From Achatina immaculata (Eukaryota; Mollusca; Gastropoda; Stylommatophora; Achatinidae): a stretch of 64,000 nucleotides of DNA. Made by a program: the position numbers and the translations under genes. Each line of letters starts with the position of its first letter. Positions within the stretch are counted from its first letter, which is position 1. Positions 52,697 to 63,664 of the stretch are shown here, piece by piece. The notes under the pieces were generated by a model. It was not told the DNA's origin. It was given only the letters and a program-made list of their open reading frames with translations, and made no database searches. The stretch spans positions 43,432,358 through 43,496,357 of the forward strand of contig CM019696.1 of the NCBI GenBank assembly GCA_009760885.1. The letters are read 5' to 3'.

Positions 52697-53650
52697 AAGA
52701 GTACTTAGCTGTAAATTGTAAGGTGTGGCTTGTCCGGCGGTGTGTGTCAGGAATGGATCTGGTAGAACGTGGAGACTGTTTAAATAGAGACCTGTGATAT
52801 GTGATCGGTGGGTTGTAACTTGGGGTGGTGGATGGGAAACCGGGGAGGGGAGAGAGAGTGATGCAATATTGACCTAGCTAGGAGAAATTGAAACAGATGA
52901 TTGGGGAAGAGGGTTTGCAGAGTTATGCTGTGAGGAAGTTTGAAAAGTAAGAAGGGGTGGACTTAGTGGAGAGGTACTATAATGATTGAAGAAGATGATG
53001 TTACGTGTAACTAAACAGCGAGTTTAACCCATATGGTTCCAGCGTCCCATAATTTTGAATGCAGCGGTTCTCAAGTGCCAGGCGGCTTGTGTCATCTGCG
53101 TGAAATTATTTAATGGCTGTTACCAGAAAATCAGATTTGCCTCTGTGGTTGGGGCCATTGAAATGATTTGGGACTGGTTTCGAAGCATGCTGGGCGATGT
53201 CGTACAGATGTTTTTGCATGCGGTCCCCTAATCTGAGGCCAGTCTCTTGTAGGACAACATATATCGGTTATATAGCTAGGTCAATATTGCATCATTCTCT
53301 CTCTCCCCTCCCCGGTTCCCCATCCACCACCCCCAGTTACAACCCACCGACCACATGTCACAGGTCTCTATTTAAACAGTCTCCACGTTCTACTAAATCC
53401 ATTCCTGACACACACCGCCGGACAAGCCACAACTTACAATTTACAGCTAAGTACTCTATTTACAAAAATTTTTTGTTTTTGTTTTTGTTTTTGTTTGTTT
53501 GTTTTTAAATAGTATTCATGTGAATCTATACTTTATCTCCTCTTTCTATTTCTTCGTCCTGTATGTTTTTGTATGATTAAGGCTCACGCTGAAACGTCAC
53601 AACTTTGTAATGGTTAAGTAATAAAGCTGCTCCTACTTTTTTCCTGTTTT
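52697..53650. mobile_element. Penelope-like element P2 with long inverted arms
   Basis: 52,697-52,880 and 53,277-53,457 are inverted copies of each other, about 180 bases at an estimated 95% identity, beginning AGAGTACTTAGCTGTAAATT on the left. Between them lies a GIY-YIG coding fragment on minus (53,001-53,262). To the right, 53,515-53,650 carries the same 3' end as P1 (AAGGCTCACGCTGAAACGTC, AAGTAATAAAGCTGCTCC). Inverted pseudo-LTR-like arms around a GIY-YIG fragment fit a PLE rearranged during insertion. No RT domain is present. Confidence 0.82.
53001..53262 (-). pseudogene. PLE P2 GIY-YIG endonuclease fragment
   Basis: The frame reads PIYVVLQETGLRLGDRMQKH, then LYDIAQHASKPVPNHFNGPN, HRGKSDFLVTAIK, a stop, and DDTSRLALENRCIQNYGTLE to SLFSYT and TAA. 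The ETGLRLGDRMQKH helix (Arg and His/Glu region) and KPVPNHFN are the standard signatures of the nuclease that PLEs carry after the RT. The N-terminal GIY strand lies outside the fragment. One stop breaks it. Confidence 0.8.
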
Positions 53651-53654
53651 AAAC

Positions 53655-53930
53655 ATCCTACCTATAGATATGCCTCTGGCAGAGCTGCCTCTACCTACCT
53701 ATAGATTCGCCTCTGGCAGAGCTGCCTCTACCTACCTATAGATACGCCTCTGGCAGAGCTGCCTCTACCTACCTATAAATACGCCTCTGGCAGAGCTGCC
53801 TCTACCTACCTATAAATACGCCTCTGGCAAAGCTGCCTCTACCTACCTATAGATACGCCTCTGGCAGAGCTGCCTCTACCTACCTATAGATTCGCCAATG
53901 GCAGACCTCCCTCTATCTGCCTGTAGTTAC
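53655..53930 (+). repeat. ~43-bp minisatellite, about 6 units
   Basis: Units contain CTACCTATAGATACGCCTCT and GGCAGAGCTGCCTCTACCTA; the last unit is diverged. Confidence 0.93.
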
Positions 53931-54129
53931 ACCAATGCTCGTACGATGGAAAGGTCGACTATGTAAGAAAATGAAACTGTCGACTTGCTCAGCAGGAGAA
54001 CAGGGGATCAGGATACGACATGTTCAAATGTTCCTTTCTGAGACTGAGCATTGTGTGGAAAGATTATAATCTGAGTCGTTCATGACTATTTCCTTTTCAT
54101 TGTCCTTGATCTTATGTTTCGCTTTACGT

Positions 54130-54862
54130 TTTCATCTCTGTCTCTCTCTGTCTCTCTCTCTCTCTCCACACACACACATAAATATTATGTATTGATTGTG
54201 GTTCTGTCTGCCTGTCTGTCTGCCTGTCCGTCTGCATGTCTGTCAGCATGTCTGTCTGCCTGTCTACCTGCCTGTCTGTCTGCCTGTCTGTCTGTTTGCC
54301 TGTCTGCCTGCCTGTCTGTCTGTCTGGCTGTCTGCCTGCCTGTCTGTCTGCCTGTCTGTCTATCTGTCTGTCTGTCTCTCTGCATGTTTGTCTGTCTGCC
54401 TGTCTCTCTGTCTGCCTGTCTCTCTGCCTGCCTGTCTGTCTGCATTTCTGTCAGCATGTCCGTCAACCTGTCTGTCTGCCTACCTATCTGTCTGCCTGTC
54501 TGTCTACCTGTCTGTCTGCATGTCTGTCAGCATGTCTGTCTGTCTGCATGTATGTCAGCCTGTCTTTCTGCCTGTCTGTCTGCCTGTCTGTCAGCATGTC
54601 TCTCTGCCTGCCTGCCTGTCTGTCTGTCTGCATGTCTGTCTGCCTGCATGTCTGTTTGCCTGCCTGTCTGTCTGGATGTCTATCTGTCTGCATGTTTGTC
54701 AGCATGTCTGTCAGCATGTCTGTCTGCCTGCCTGTCTATCTGCCTGACTGTCTGTCTGCATGTCTGTCAGCCTGTCTGTCTGTCTACATGTCTGTCAGCC
54801 TATCTGTCTGTCTACATGTCTGTCAGCCTGTCTGTCTGTCTACATGTCTGTCAGCCTGTCTG
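54130..54862 (+). repeat. (TCTG)n/(TGCC)n microsatellite, about 0.7 kb
   Basis: Long run of mixed TCTG, CCTG, CATG and TCAG tetranucleotides. It gives Cys/Leu/Ser/Val-rich frames of 183-344 codons in all three plus registers and Asp/Arg/Gln frames on minus; all are repeat artefacts. Confidence 0.97.
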
Positions 54863-54962
54863 AAATTAATAAGTCATATTAAACCACTCCCCCAGAAACA
54901 CTTCGGCGAGTCAGGTCACGAGCACCAGGTACCGAAGACAAGGCTGTGGCGTGAGTTAAGAG

Positions 54963-55165
54963 ATTTACAAGAGAGTTACAAGATAATTACACGAGAGTTA
55001 CAAGATAATTACACGAGAGTTACAAGAGAGTTACAAGATAGTTACAAGATAATTACACAAGAGTTACAAGATAGTTACAAGATAATTACACGAGAGTTAC
55101 ACGATAATTACACGAGAGTTACAAGAGAGTTACACGAGAGTTACAAGAGAGTTACAAGAGAGGTG
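54963..55165 (+). repeat. 22/11-bp minisatellite
   Basis: Units GAGTTACAAGATAATTACAC and short forms GAGTTACAAGA in mixed order. Confidence 0.93.
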
Positions 55166-55189
55166 CAAGAGCAGTCACAGTACACGTTA

Positions 55190-56490
55190 CAGTCGGTCTA
55201 TGCTCTAACAAACAAGAACAAAGCCAATGTATGCTCTAACAAACAAGAACAAAGCCAATGTATGTTCTAACAAACAAGAACAAAGCCAATGTATGTTCTA
55301 ACAAACAATAACAAAACCAATGTATGTTCTAACAAACAAGAACAAAGCCAGTGTATGCTCTAACAAACAATAACAAAGCAATGTATGTTCTAACAAACAA
55401 GAACAAAGCCAATGTATGTTCTAACAAACATTAACAAAGCCAATGTATGCTCTAACAAACAAGAACAAAGCCAATGTATGTTCTAACAAACATTAACAAA
55501 GCCAATGTATGCTCTAACACACAAGAAAAAAGCCAGTGTATGCTCTAACACACAAGAACAAAGCCAGTGTATGCTCTAACACACACGAACAAAGCCAGAG
55601 TATGCTCTAACAAACAAGAACACAGCCAGTATATGCTCTAACACACAAGAACAAAGCCAGTGTATGCTCTAACACACAAGAACAAAGCCAGTGTATGCTC
55701 TAACAAACAAGAACACAGCCAGTGTATGCTCTAACAAACAAGAACAAAACCAATGTATGCTCTAACACACAAGAACAAAGCCAGTGTATGCTCTAACACA
55801 CAAGAACAAAGCCAGAGTATGCTCTAACACACAAGAACACAGCCAGTGTATGCTCTAACACACAAGAACAAAACCAGTGTATGCTCTAACACACAAGAAC
55901 ACAGCCAGAGTATGCTCTAACAAACAAGAACAAAACCAGTGTATGCTCTAACAAACAAGAACAAAACCAGTATATGCTCTAACACACAAGAACAAAGCCA
56001 GTGTATGCTCTAACACACAAGAACAAAGCCAGAGTACGCTCTAACAAACAAGAACACAGCCAGTGTATGCTCTAACAAACAAGAACAAAACCAGTGTATG
56101 CTCTAACAAACAAGAACAAAACCAGTGTATGCTCTAACACACAAGAACAAAGCCAGTGTATGCTCTAACACACAAGAACAAAGCCAGTGTATGCTCTAAC
56201 ACACAAGAACAAAGCCAGTGTATGCTCTAACAAACAAGAACACAGCCAGTGTATGCTCTAACTAACAAGAACAAAACCAGTGTATGCTCTAACACACAAG
56301 AACAAAGCCAGTGTATGCTCTAACACACAAGAACAAAGCCAGTGTATGCTCTAACACACACGAACAAAGCCAGTGTATGCTCTAACAAACAAGAACAAAG
56401 CCAGTGTATGCTCTAACAAACAAGAACAAAGCCAGTGTATGCTCTAACATACAAGAACACAGCCAGTGTATGTTCTAACAAACAAGAACA
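55190..56490 (+). repeat. 31-bp minisatellite, about 42 units
   Basis: Units contain GTATGCTCTAACAAACAAGA and ACAAAGCCAGT. Variable sites are AACAAAC/AACACAC, ACAAAGCC/ACACAGCC/ACAAAACC and GTGTATG/GAGTATG. The left part (to 55,500) has TATGTTCTAAC units. Short runs of variant order recur, for example around 55,620-55,780 and 56,030-56,160, indicating small higher-order blocks. Confidence 0.96.
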
Positions 56491-56690
56491 AATTATCATA
56501 CATAATGTCTGTATCCACTGAGAAAGGAAGGTCGACTCGTCGGCATAAATCCTCACTTTCAACAGCGATTTGTCATGTCATTTCAATGTCAAGGTGAACT
56601 GACGTAATATCTGAGTCATACACAAATCTCCAGCAGATCATCTCACGTGAGCAGAATTCAACTAATTCTTTTGTGCTATTTCAAGAATTC
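56490..56690. other. Spacer, no gene recognised
   Basis: Unique-looking sequence between two arrays. Confidence 0.5.
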
Positions 56691-56925
56691 ATTGATTGAT
56701 GTGTCAGCTTTAAGAAGACTATATAACTGGTATGTCCTATCTCTACGTCTTAATTGATTGATTGATTGATGTGTCAACTTTAAGAAGACTATATAACTGG
56801 TATGTCCTATCTCTACGTCTTAAATGATTGATTGATTGATGTGTCAACTTTAAGAAGACTATATAACTGGTATGTCCTATCTCTACGTCTTAAATGATTG
56901 ATTGATGTGTCAGCTTTAAGAAGGC
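56690..56925 (+). repeat. ~70-bp repeat with (ATTG)n, 3-4 units
   Basis: Units contain GATTGATTGATTGATGTGTC, AACTTTAAGAAGACTATATA and ACTGGTATGTCCTATCTCTA. The GATT microsatellite length varies among units. 56,926-57,255 is unique sequence without a gene. Confidence 0.93.
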
Positions 56926-57257
56926 GGTCAGCTAGACTGGGCATCTACTCATGACGCCGGCGCAGGGGCATCTTTCTGATAACTAATCTGCCCCAGCGAA
57001 GAAGTGGAAGAGCCAGTAAAAGTAACTCCTCGCCCCCAAACCCAAGTCCTCAGGTCTTTGTGACCTTTTCTTGTGGGGGTCAACTAAAAACATGTTTTCC
57101 TAAACCACTTTCTCATGACCTGAGCATTGAGAAGCAGCCAATCTGGGATGTCTCCTCGCACCTGTCACTTTGATATGCTGCATAAACTCTGACTCACACT
57201 GACATGTGCTGTCTCACCAGGTGTTTGTGTGTCTGGGCAGAGGAGACGGGGGGAGGG

Positions 57258-57785
57258 GGATCTCACAATGAGTCATTGTAAGTTCATACATCATAATCCT
57301 GTATACCACAATTTTCACTGTAAGTTCATATATCATAATCCTGTATACCACAATCTTCATTGTAAGTTCATACATCATAATCCTGTATACCACAATCTTC
57401 ATTGTAAGTTCATACATCATAATCCTGTATACCACAATCTTCACTGTAAGTTCATATATCATAATTCTGTATACCACAATCTTCATTGTAAGTTCATACA
57501 TCATAATCCTATATACCACAATCTTCACTGTAAGTTCATGTATCGTAATCCTAGATACCACAATCTTCATTGTAAGTTCATACATCATAATCCTGTATAA
57601 CACAATCTTCACTGTAAGTTCATATATCATAATCCTGTATACCACAATCTTCACTGTAAGTTCATATATCATAATCCTGTATACCACAATCTTCACTGTA
57701 AGTTCATATATCATAATCCTGTATACCACAATCTTCACTGTAAGTTCATATATCATAATCCTGTATACCACAATCTTCAGTATCA
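57258..57785 (+). repeat. 42-bp minisatellite, about 12 units
   Basis: Units contain TAAGTTCATATATCATAATC and CTGTATACCACAATCTTCAC. CATTG/CACTG and CATACATC/CATATATC are the main variants. The 204-codon minus frame (VKIVVYRIMIYELT repeats) and the 123-codon plus frame come from the 42-base period. Confidence 0.96.
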
Positions 57786-57999
57786 TAAAACAGTATAAGT
57801 TCATATATCGAATCTCGTATAAAATCATATATTATGTGCATGATGAGACGGTGACATGAAAAAAAAACAGAAACGACAGCCAGAAACCTGATGAAGTTTT
57901 TAAACTTGACAATATTTGTAATTAAATTGATGTCTGTGTTAATATCTCTACTCTCATTATTTCTGTTCCATTGCTCTTCCTACTGTTTGTGTTACATCT

Positions 58000-58990
58000 T
58001 ACATCTCGCATCTTTCCCGTGCCGTTAAACATCACATGGGGCTCACAAAGTTGTTTGCCAAGTTTTCCTGTTCTCGGCGAGCTTTTCACCTTGATCAAAG
58101 GATGTTATGTCCACTAAACTGGTCTCTCTTAACAATGTCCTCTTTAGAGTTTCACGTGGTCGACCTCTTTTTATTCGGCCTGTTGTGCTCCATTTGATAG
58201 CTTGTTTTGGTATTCTCTGATCAACATATGTCCATCTCCTTTTCCTGATAACCCATGAGACAGGTTGTTGCTTGCACATCTGTCTTATCTCTGCATTGTT
58301 CTTAAATTCATTCCACTTTATACCAAGTATTTTCGTTAGGCATTTGTTTTCAAATGTCTAATTTCTTGACTATTTCTTTAGTTGTTTTCCAGCTTTCGCA
58401 TGGATAAATGAGGGTGGATATTACATTTGAATTGAATAATCTTAACTTTGTTTTTGAGCTTATAACTTTTGAATTCCATATGTTCTCAAGATTTTTAAGG
58501 ACAATGCTGCTTTTGCAATTCTAATTCTAACTTCCTTTATTGAGTCACCATCCTGGTCTATGTAGCTGCCAAGGTATGTCAATTGGTTTACTTCATCAAC
58601 AACTGTTCCTTCTACGCTTATTTTTTCCTTCTTGATTAATGAGACGTATCATTATTTTTGTTTTGTCTTTGTTAATTTCAAGACCTATCTTACTAGCCAA
58701 AGAAGACAGGGAATCTGTATTTTCCTGCATCGATTCCACATTGCCACTGATAAGAGTTATGTCATCAGCAAAATCAAGATCTTCTATTTGGATCTCATGT
58801 ACCCAATCAATGCCGGTTTTACCTGTACAGCATCTTTTCATTATAAAGTTTATGGCAATTCCAAAAAGCAAGGGAGATAATATACTTCCTTGTTTCACGC
58901 CTGTTTCAATCTGAAACCAGATAGCTCATTCCTTCTTCTGTCTTGACTGCACAAACATATCAGCTGTAGAGATCTTTAATGATATAAGTA
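58000..58990 (-). mobile_element. LINE B copy B4: 5'-truncated
   Basis: Left end has CCCGTGCCGTTAAAC and a TTACATCTTACATC tail, then the C-terminus (QPVSWVIRKRRWTYV, RIPKQAIKWSTTG). Next come a decayed thumb region and the RT frame 58,596-58,898 (MKQGSILSPLLFGIA, LDFADDITLIS). Sequence similarity to B2 continues to about 58,988, where a (TA)n tract begins. More diverged than B1 and B2. Confidence 0.88.
58596..58898 (-). pseudogene. LINE B4 reverse transcriptase fragment
   Basis: The 100-codon frame matches B2 RT from KQGCILSP to about 90 residues on. The catalytic FADD is intact; Cys is Ser in KQGSILSP. The frame is lost after residue 90, and the thumb region is out of register. Confidence 0.85.

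Positions 58991-58995
<5 letters not shown>

Positions 58996-59030
<35 letters not shown>
58996..59030. repeat. (TA)n microsatellite
   Basis: About 17 TA units directly at the 5' truncation point of LINE B4. Confidence 0.95.
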
Positions 59031-59032
<2 letters not shown>

Positions 59033-59217
59033 CAAAAATAAAATAACATATTTGTGTTACATACTATAATTAAACTGTCTATAAAATGTATTTGAAATTA
59101 ATGTTAAAATATAGAGAAATAAAAGAAGAGATAGCTAACCACAACGTTGTAGATATGTGTCAAAGAGTAAAGACAAGACAATGGAACGTATCTGGTGTTC
59201 GTCCAGGAAGGAAAGTT

Positions 59218-59392
59218 CTACAGGCCAGGCAGGGCAGCCGACAGTTTCAGCGTGATGAGCTCCATGTACGGTCTAAGGTCAGGCAGGGCAGCCCACAGTT
59301 TCAGCGTGATGAGCTCCATGTACGTTCTAAGGCCTGGCAGGGCAGCCCACAGTTTCAGCGTGATGAGTTCCATGTACGTTCTCGAGAAATAA
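59218..59392 (+). repeat. 54-bp minisatellite, 3 units
   Basis: Units contain GTTTCAGCGTGATGAGCTCC and AGGCAGGGCAGCC. The 54-base period keeps three frames open (65-103 codons). Confidence 0.95.
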
Positions 59393-59483
59393 GATGAGGA
59401 CTCTGAAAACATCAATTATTTCACCACATTTTACTTCATTTGTTGAGTGAACATTAAAAAAAAAAATTCCTTTCGACACAAAT

Positions 59484-59575
59484 TCTAGTAAGTAAAATTA
59501 CTTCTGCCTGTGAAAGTTTGAAATAATCTAGTAAGTAAAATTACTTCTGCCTGTGAAAGTTTGAAATAATCTTTT
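59484..59575 (+). repeat. ~43-bp direct repeat, 2 units
   Basis: TCTAGTAAGTAAAATTACTT followed by CTGCCTGTGAAAGTTTGAAA occurs twice. GTAAAATTAC also forms a short palindrome. Confidence 0.9.
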
Positions 59576-60160
59576 ATTAATCACAAGCTGCTGCCACAGC
59601 ATCACAATGCGAAATATCTGTATAAATATCACATAATCTCTGACATCTGGTTCTTTCTCTAGTACAGACCTTAGAGGGAGACCGCTTGATTAATTCTGAA
59701 CAGAGACTGCAGATACTAGAAACTCTAGATACTATTGATCCAAACCATATATCTGCGCAATCTTCTGTGCTTCAGATATATGAACTCAATCTTGAATCAG
59801 ACATATATACTCAGTCTACAATCTTAGCGCTCAGTGTACAATCTCAGCGCACAATATACAATCTCAGCGTTCGGTCTACAGTCTCGTCGATCAATCTAAA
59901 ATCTCAGTGGTGAAATATTAAAAAAACGTCATTATTGAAACGACAAAGTATAAGATCATCTTGATTTCTGAAAACACTTTAACAATCTCATCTACCATGA
60001 AACAACACTCACAGCATGCCTAGGCAGTGCTTCAACTGACTTAGCTACCAGATAAGAGCAAGACTGAAAGAAGCGCTCTATTTTACATGGTATACGACAC
60101 AGTATGGGACACAGTATGGGACACCGTATTTCTTTTTCAATATGGTCGCTTTGTTCATTA
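59576..60160. other. Spacer with short repeats
   Basis: A loose 18-base AGTCTACAATCTCAGCGC repeat spans 59,812-59,905, and ACAGTATGGGACAC is repeated at 60,098-60,124. No gene is recognised. Confidence 0.65.
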
Positions 60161-60173
60161 TTTTAACACAACT

Positions 60174-60348
60174 GGACAGACAATACTTGAGTGTATGTGT
60201 AGTGTATGTAGGAATATGGACAGACAATACTTGAGTGTATGTGTAGTGTATGTAGAAATAGGGACAGACAATACTTGAGTGTATGTGTAGTGTATGTAGG
60301 AATATGGACAGACAATACTTGAGTGTTTGTGCAGTAAATGTAGGAATG
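60174..60348 (+). repeat. 44-bp minisatellite, 4 units
   Basis: Units contain GACAGACAATACTTGAGTGT and ATGTGTAGTGTATGTAGGAA; the last unit is diverged. Confidence 0.94.
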
Positions 60349-60349
60349 T

Positions 60350-61240
60350 ATTGTAGACACCAGAAGCAGTAAAAAAAAGAAGGTCAGTGAGTGATCAGCC
60401 TACCTTGTGCGCTCTGGGAATACATATATAAATATGTTTATAACTTTAGCTTACATGCTGTTGTGTGAAGTGAATGTTCTTACATGGCTCTTTATCATAT
60501 TATCTGAGGCCTGTGATCTGTTCTTAACTTTATTCATCTCTCATTCCTTCCTTCACATCAAAATATCACGATAAAAGGAAAGCACAAATACTGATTCTTT
60601 CATCAAAAGATCATTAATTACATTATAAATGGCATCAGTTACATTATAAATGACAAGATCAGCCTTTAAATATGATCTAGACATTTGATTCCCTCATAAA
60701 ATGAGGAACAAACTGAAATCAATCAGCATCTTCTTCTTATTACTGGGTTAGTTTGACTACAACAAAATCGGCCCATGTGTAATAAACCGTACTACAAACT
60801 ATCAAAATCTTAAATAGAATAAAAACTATGCCTGTTTGTATATCATTCATCTATCCGCCACGCCTGGGTGCGTCGATGTGGACCGGAGAGGTTTGTAGCA
60901 TAGTTTGCCTGCGTCCACATCACAGAATATAAATCGCCACCAAAGCAAATATTTATGTAGATATATATCCATCGACGAAATACACACTCACTCGTGCTTA
61001 GACCAAAAATATTAACACCCCCCCCCCTCCTCTGATCCATTGGTACCTTTCTACGTGATCAACGTACAATTTACCGACCGATTAAAATTCTCTCACATCT
61101 TCTATTTATATTGTTTCAGTCGGTACCGGTTTTACTCAGAGTTGCGCGCCCTCCGACGTGATCGGTCGCTGACCTTCTTTATTCTTTTTTATTGCTTCTG
61201 GTATCTAAAACACCCGTAGCTTTAATAATCTGTCCCTATG
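60350..61240. other. Unique-looking sequence, no gene recognised
   Basis: No frame above 65 codons and no motif. A C homopolymer lies at about 61,016-61,027. Confidence 0.55.
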
Positions 61241-61243
61241 TCT

Positions 61244-61395
61244 ATATATACTGCATATGTTATATATACTACGTATACTACATTATACTATATATATACT
61301 ACACCTACTACATATACTACACTATACTACATATTCTACATTATACCACATATACTAAATTATACTACATTATACTACATATGCTACATCATTCA
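61244..61395 (+). repeat. Degenerate ~10-bp AT-rich repeat
   Basis: ATATACTACA/TTATACTACA units make Tyr/Ile-rich frames. Confidence 0.85.
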
Positions 61396-61570
61396 GTGCA
61401 ACAGGGAGGTCACGTACAATAGGCATAGTCGCTACTAACACACCACTAGCACCTGTTATTGTTGCAGGTAGTATTACAGGTGTTATTGCGGGTATAAAAA
61501 CAAAAAACAATACAAACAAGATTGTTGTGAAAGAATAGAAGGACATCAGAAGTGTGGAAGAGATAGTGAA

Positions 61571-62305
61571 ATGTTTAAAGAAATGAAGACATTGATGAGA
61601 AATGTCACACCTAAGCTAAATGTAATTTGTGACCAGATGGGGAATACCTTGACAGAGACAGAGGAAATTCTAGAAAGATGGAAGGAATATTACATAGGAA
61701 TGTATGAAACAACCGACTGTGGAAGTAGAAATCAACAGTGTGAATTATTATTGGAGGAGAAAGAACCCGAACCGACAGTAGAAGAAGTTTTATGGGCAAT
61801 AAAGAATATGAAAAATGGTAAATCATCAGGATGTGGTGAGATAACAGCTGAATTTACTAAAGCAGGAGGAAAGGAGTGTGCAACAAATTATCATGCACTA
61901 TGTAATGATATGGCATTCAGATATTTGGCCAAAAGAATGGAAAAGAATTGTATTCATACCACTGCCAAAAAAGGTTAACCTGAAATTATGCACAAACTAC
62001 AGAACTGTTGCCCTGATTAGTCATGCCAGTAAAATTCTGTTAAAAATCATAATGGGTAGACTTCGTAAGAAAATAGAAGAAGAAGTCAATATGGTCCAAG
62101 CTGGCTTCAGGCAAGGAAGAGGATCAAGAGATCATATATTCAATCTAAGATTAATAACAGAGAAATGCAGAGAGTTTAATGTGAATCTATATTTATCTTT
62201 TATAGACTACTCAAAGGCATTTAATTGTTTACAACACCAGAAACTTTGGGAAATAATGGAAAAAATGGGATTTCCAACACATTTGATACAGTTAACATCA
62301 TATAT
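61571..62305 (+). pseudogene. LINE A4 linker and RT N-terminal fragments
   Basis: Frame one: MFKEMKTLMRNVTPK to KNGKSSGCGEITAEF, ending at KKG (61,978). Frame two: NYRTVALISHASKILLKIIM to FIDYSKAFNCLQH. The catalytic FDC is FNC, so the Asp-containing box is altered. A one-base shift near 61,970 separates the frames. Confidence 0.85.
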
Positions 62306-62308
62306 TCA

Positions 62309-62655
62309 TACTGGAAGTCCCCAGCCCGACTGCAGACCTCCTGGAACCTAAACACAAGATGCAAATAGGCAGCTGGAATGTAAGAACACTTAACCAGACT
62401 GGAAAACTAACATATTGCGACATTTGCTCCAAATGACTGACAACTCACTACCAAAAATAGCACTAAGGTGGACACCACAGGGGAACAGAAGTAAGGGTAG
62501 ACCAATAGAGACATGGAGAAGAACAACAGAGAGGATGTTGAGTATTAAAGGGCTCATCTGGGCAAGAGCAGAAAAAAAGGCAAAGGACAGGCGTTTATGG
62601 AAAACCCTTGCGGAAGCCCCATGTGCCCATGGCACTTAAGGTTCAGACAGAAAGA
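62309..62655 (+). mobile_element. LINE F: internally deleted LINE, start of endonuclease joined to C-terminus
   Basis: ATG at 62,359 begins MQIGSWNVRTLNQTGKL, the first strand of an APE-type endonuclease. After about 50 bases the sequence switches to RHLLQMTDNSLPKIALRWTP (62,413), the far C-terminal region, then GRPIETWRRTTERM and APCAHGT with a stop at 62,637. About 2.5 kb of endonuclease and RT expected between these parts is absent. The 5' leader (CTGCAGACCTCCTGGAACCT) and 3' end remain, as in non-autonomous LINE derivatives. Confidence 0.75.
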
Positions 62656-62959
62656 GAGATATCCATACTACAAGAACTTTTATTTAATATTTAAGAAGGC
62701 TGACTAGTAAAGAGTATTAAACAAAGAAAACTTAAATATTTTGGACACATTAAACATCATGATAATCGAGAGAAGACCATCTTGAAAGGGTACATAATGG
62801 GAAAAAGAAAGAGAGGAAGATCAAGGCGAAGATGACTGCAAGACATCGTTGATCATCTGCAAATGGATGCATCAGCAGCAGGAAATCTTGCACACAAGAG
62901 GCCTACAGGAGTGCTGTTAGGGAGGGAACGTTCCACAAGTGATACGCAAATAACTGACT

Positions 62960-63230
62960 GACAGATTGCACATACTAATGATGGTATTATTTCAGATATT
63001 ACTGCAGGCTTTATTACAGATATTATTGCAGATGTTATTGCATATATTATTGCGGGTATTATTGCAGGTGTTACTGGAGGTATTACTGGATGCATGTTTG
63101 CAGATAACATTACAGTAACACTTCGCTTATCTCTCACCTCATAACCTATCAATATCACAAAACATAAAAGTCATTCTTTTGACTGTGACGCTGTGGCTTG
63201 TTTCTCACCTTAGTTTTGAATCTTCTTAGC
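62960..63230. other. Spacer following LINE A4
   Basis: Holds the right part of the 18-bp degenerate array, then unique sequence without a gene. Confidence 0.5.
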
Positions 63231-63231
63231 T

Positions 63232-63662
63232 TGTGCACTCTCATCTTCCTCCCTTCTGCACTCTCATCTTCTTCACGTGTGCACTCTCATCTTCTTCCCT
63301 TGTGCACTCTCATCTTCTTCACGTGTGGACTCTCATCTTCTTCACGTGTGCACTCTCATCTTCTTCCCTTGTGCACTCTCATCTTCTTCACGTGTGGACT
63401 CTCATCTTCTTCACGTGTGCACTCTCATCTTCTTCCCTTGTGCACTCTCATCTTCTTCACGTGTGGACTCTCATCTTCTTCACGCGTGCACTCTCATCTT
63501 CTTCACGTGTGCACTCTCATCTTCCTCCCTTCTGCACTCTCATCTTCCTCCCTTCTGCACTCTCATCTTCTTCATGTGTGCACTCTCATCTTCTTCACGT
63601 GTGCACTCTCATCTTCTTCCCTTGTGCACTCTCATCTTCTTCCCTTGTGCACTCTCATCTTG
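63232..63662 (+). repeat. 23-bp minisatellite, about 19 units
   Basis: Units read TGCACTCTCATCTTCTTCAC plus GTG, with TTCCCTTG and TGGACTC variants. A three-unit (69-base) order recurs at 63,300-63,480. Frames in all three plus registers (128-173 codons) result because 3 x 23 divides by three. Confidence 0.95.
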
Positions 63663-63664
63663 AG

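Larger units (their letters stand above)
61500..62960 (+). mobile_element. LINE A copy A4: fragment with internal deletion and nested LINE F
   Basis: 61,500-62,308 matches A2 from the linker (KKQYIQDCCERIE-like) to PTHLIQLTS in the RT. 62,660-62,960 matches the C-terminus (ISILQEL to EAKF). The RT palm and thumb are missing, and LINE F occupies the gap. Several stops and shifts exist, such as CCERIE being followed by TAG at 61,536. The frames 61,571-61,978 (135 codons) and 61,878-62,351 carry the readable parts. Confidence 0.87.
61450..63112 (+). repeat. Degenerate 18-bp repeat split by LINE insertions
   Basis: GTTATTGTTGCAGGTAGTAT-type units at 61,456-61,496 match the ATTATTGCAGATATTATTGC-type array at 62,985-63,095. 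The LINE A4/F block lies between them, so it appears to have inserted into this array. Confidence 0.7.

Noticed and set aside
54114..55270. Cys-rich CLSACLPVCLS frames as secreted peptides or toxin-like genes
   Set aside because: They are translations of a TCTG/TGCC microsatellite in all three registers, without a signal peptide or a defined cysteine framework.
55190..56490. Regularly spaced array as a CRISPR locus
   Set aside because: Units are contiguous 31-bp repeats with no unique spacers, there are no cas genes, and the surrounding DNA is eukaryotic. The same holds for all other arrays here.
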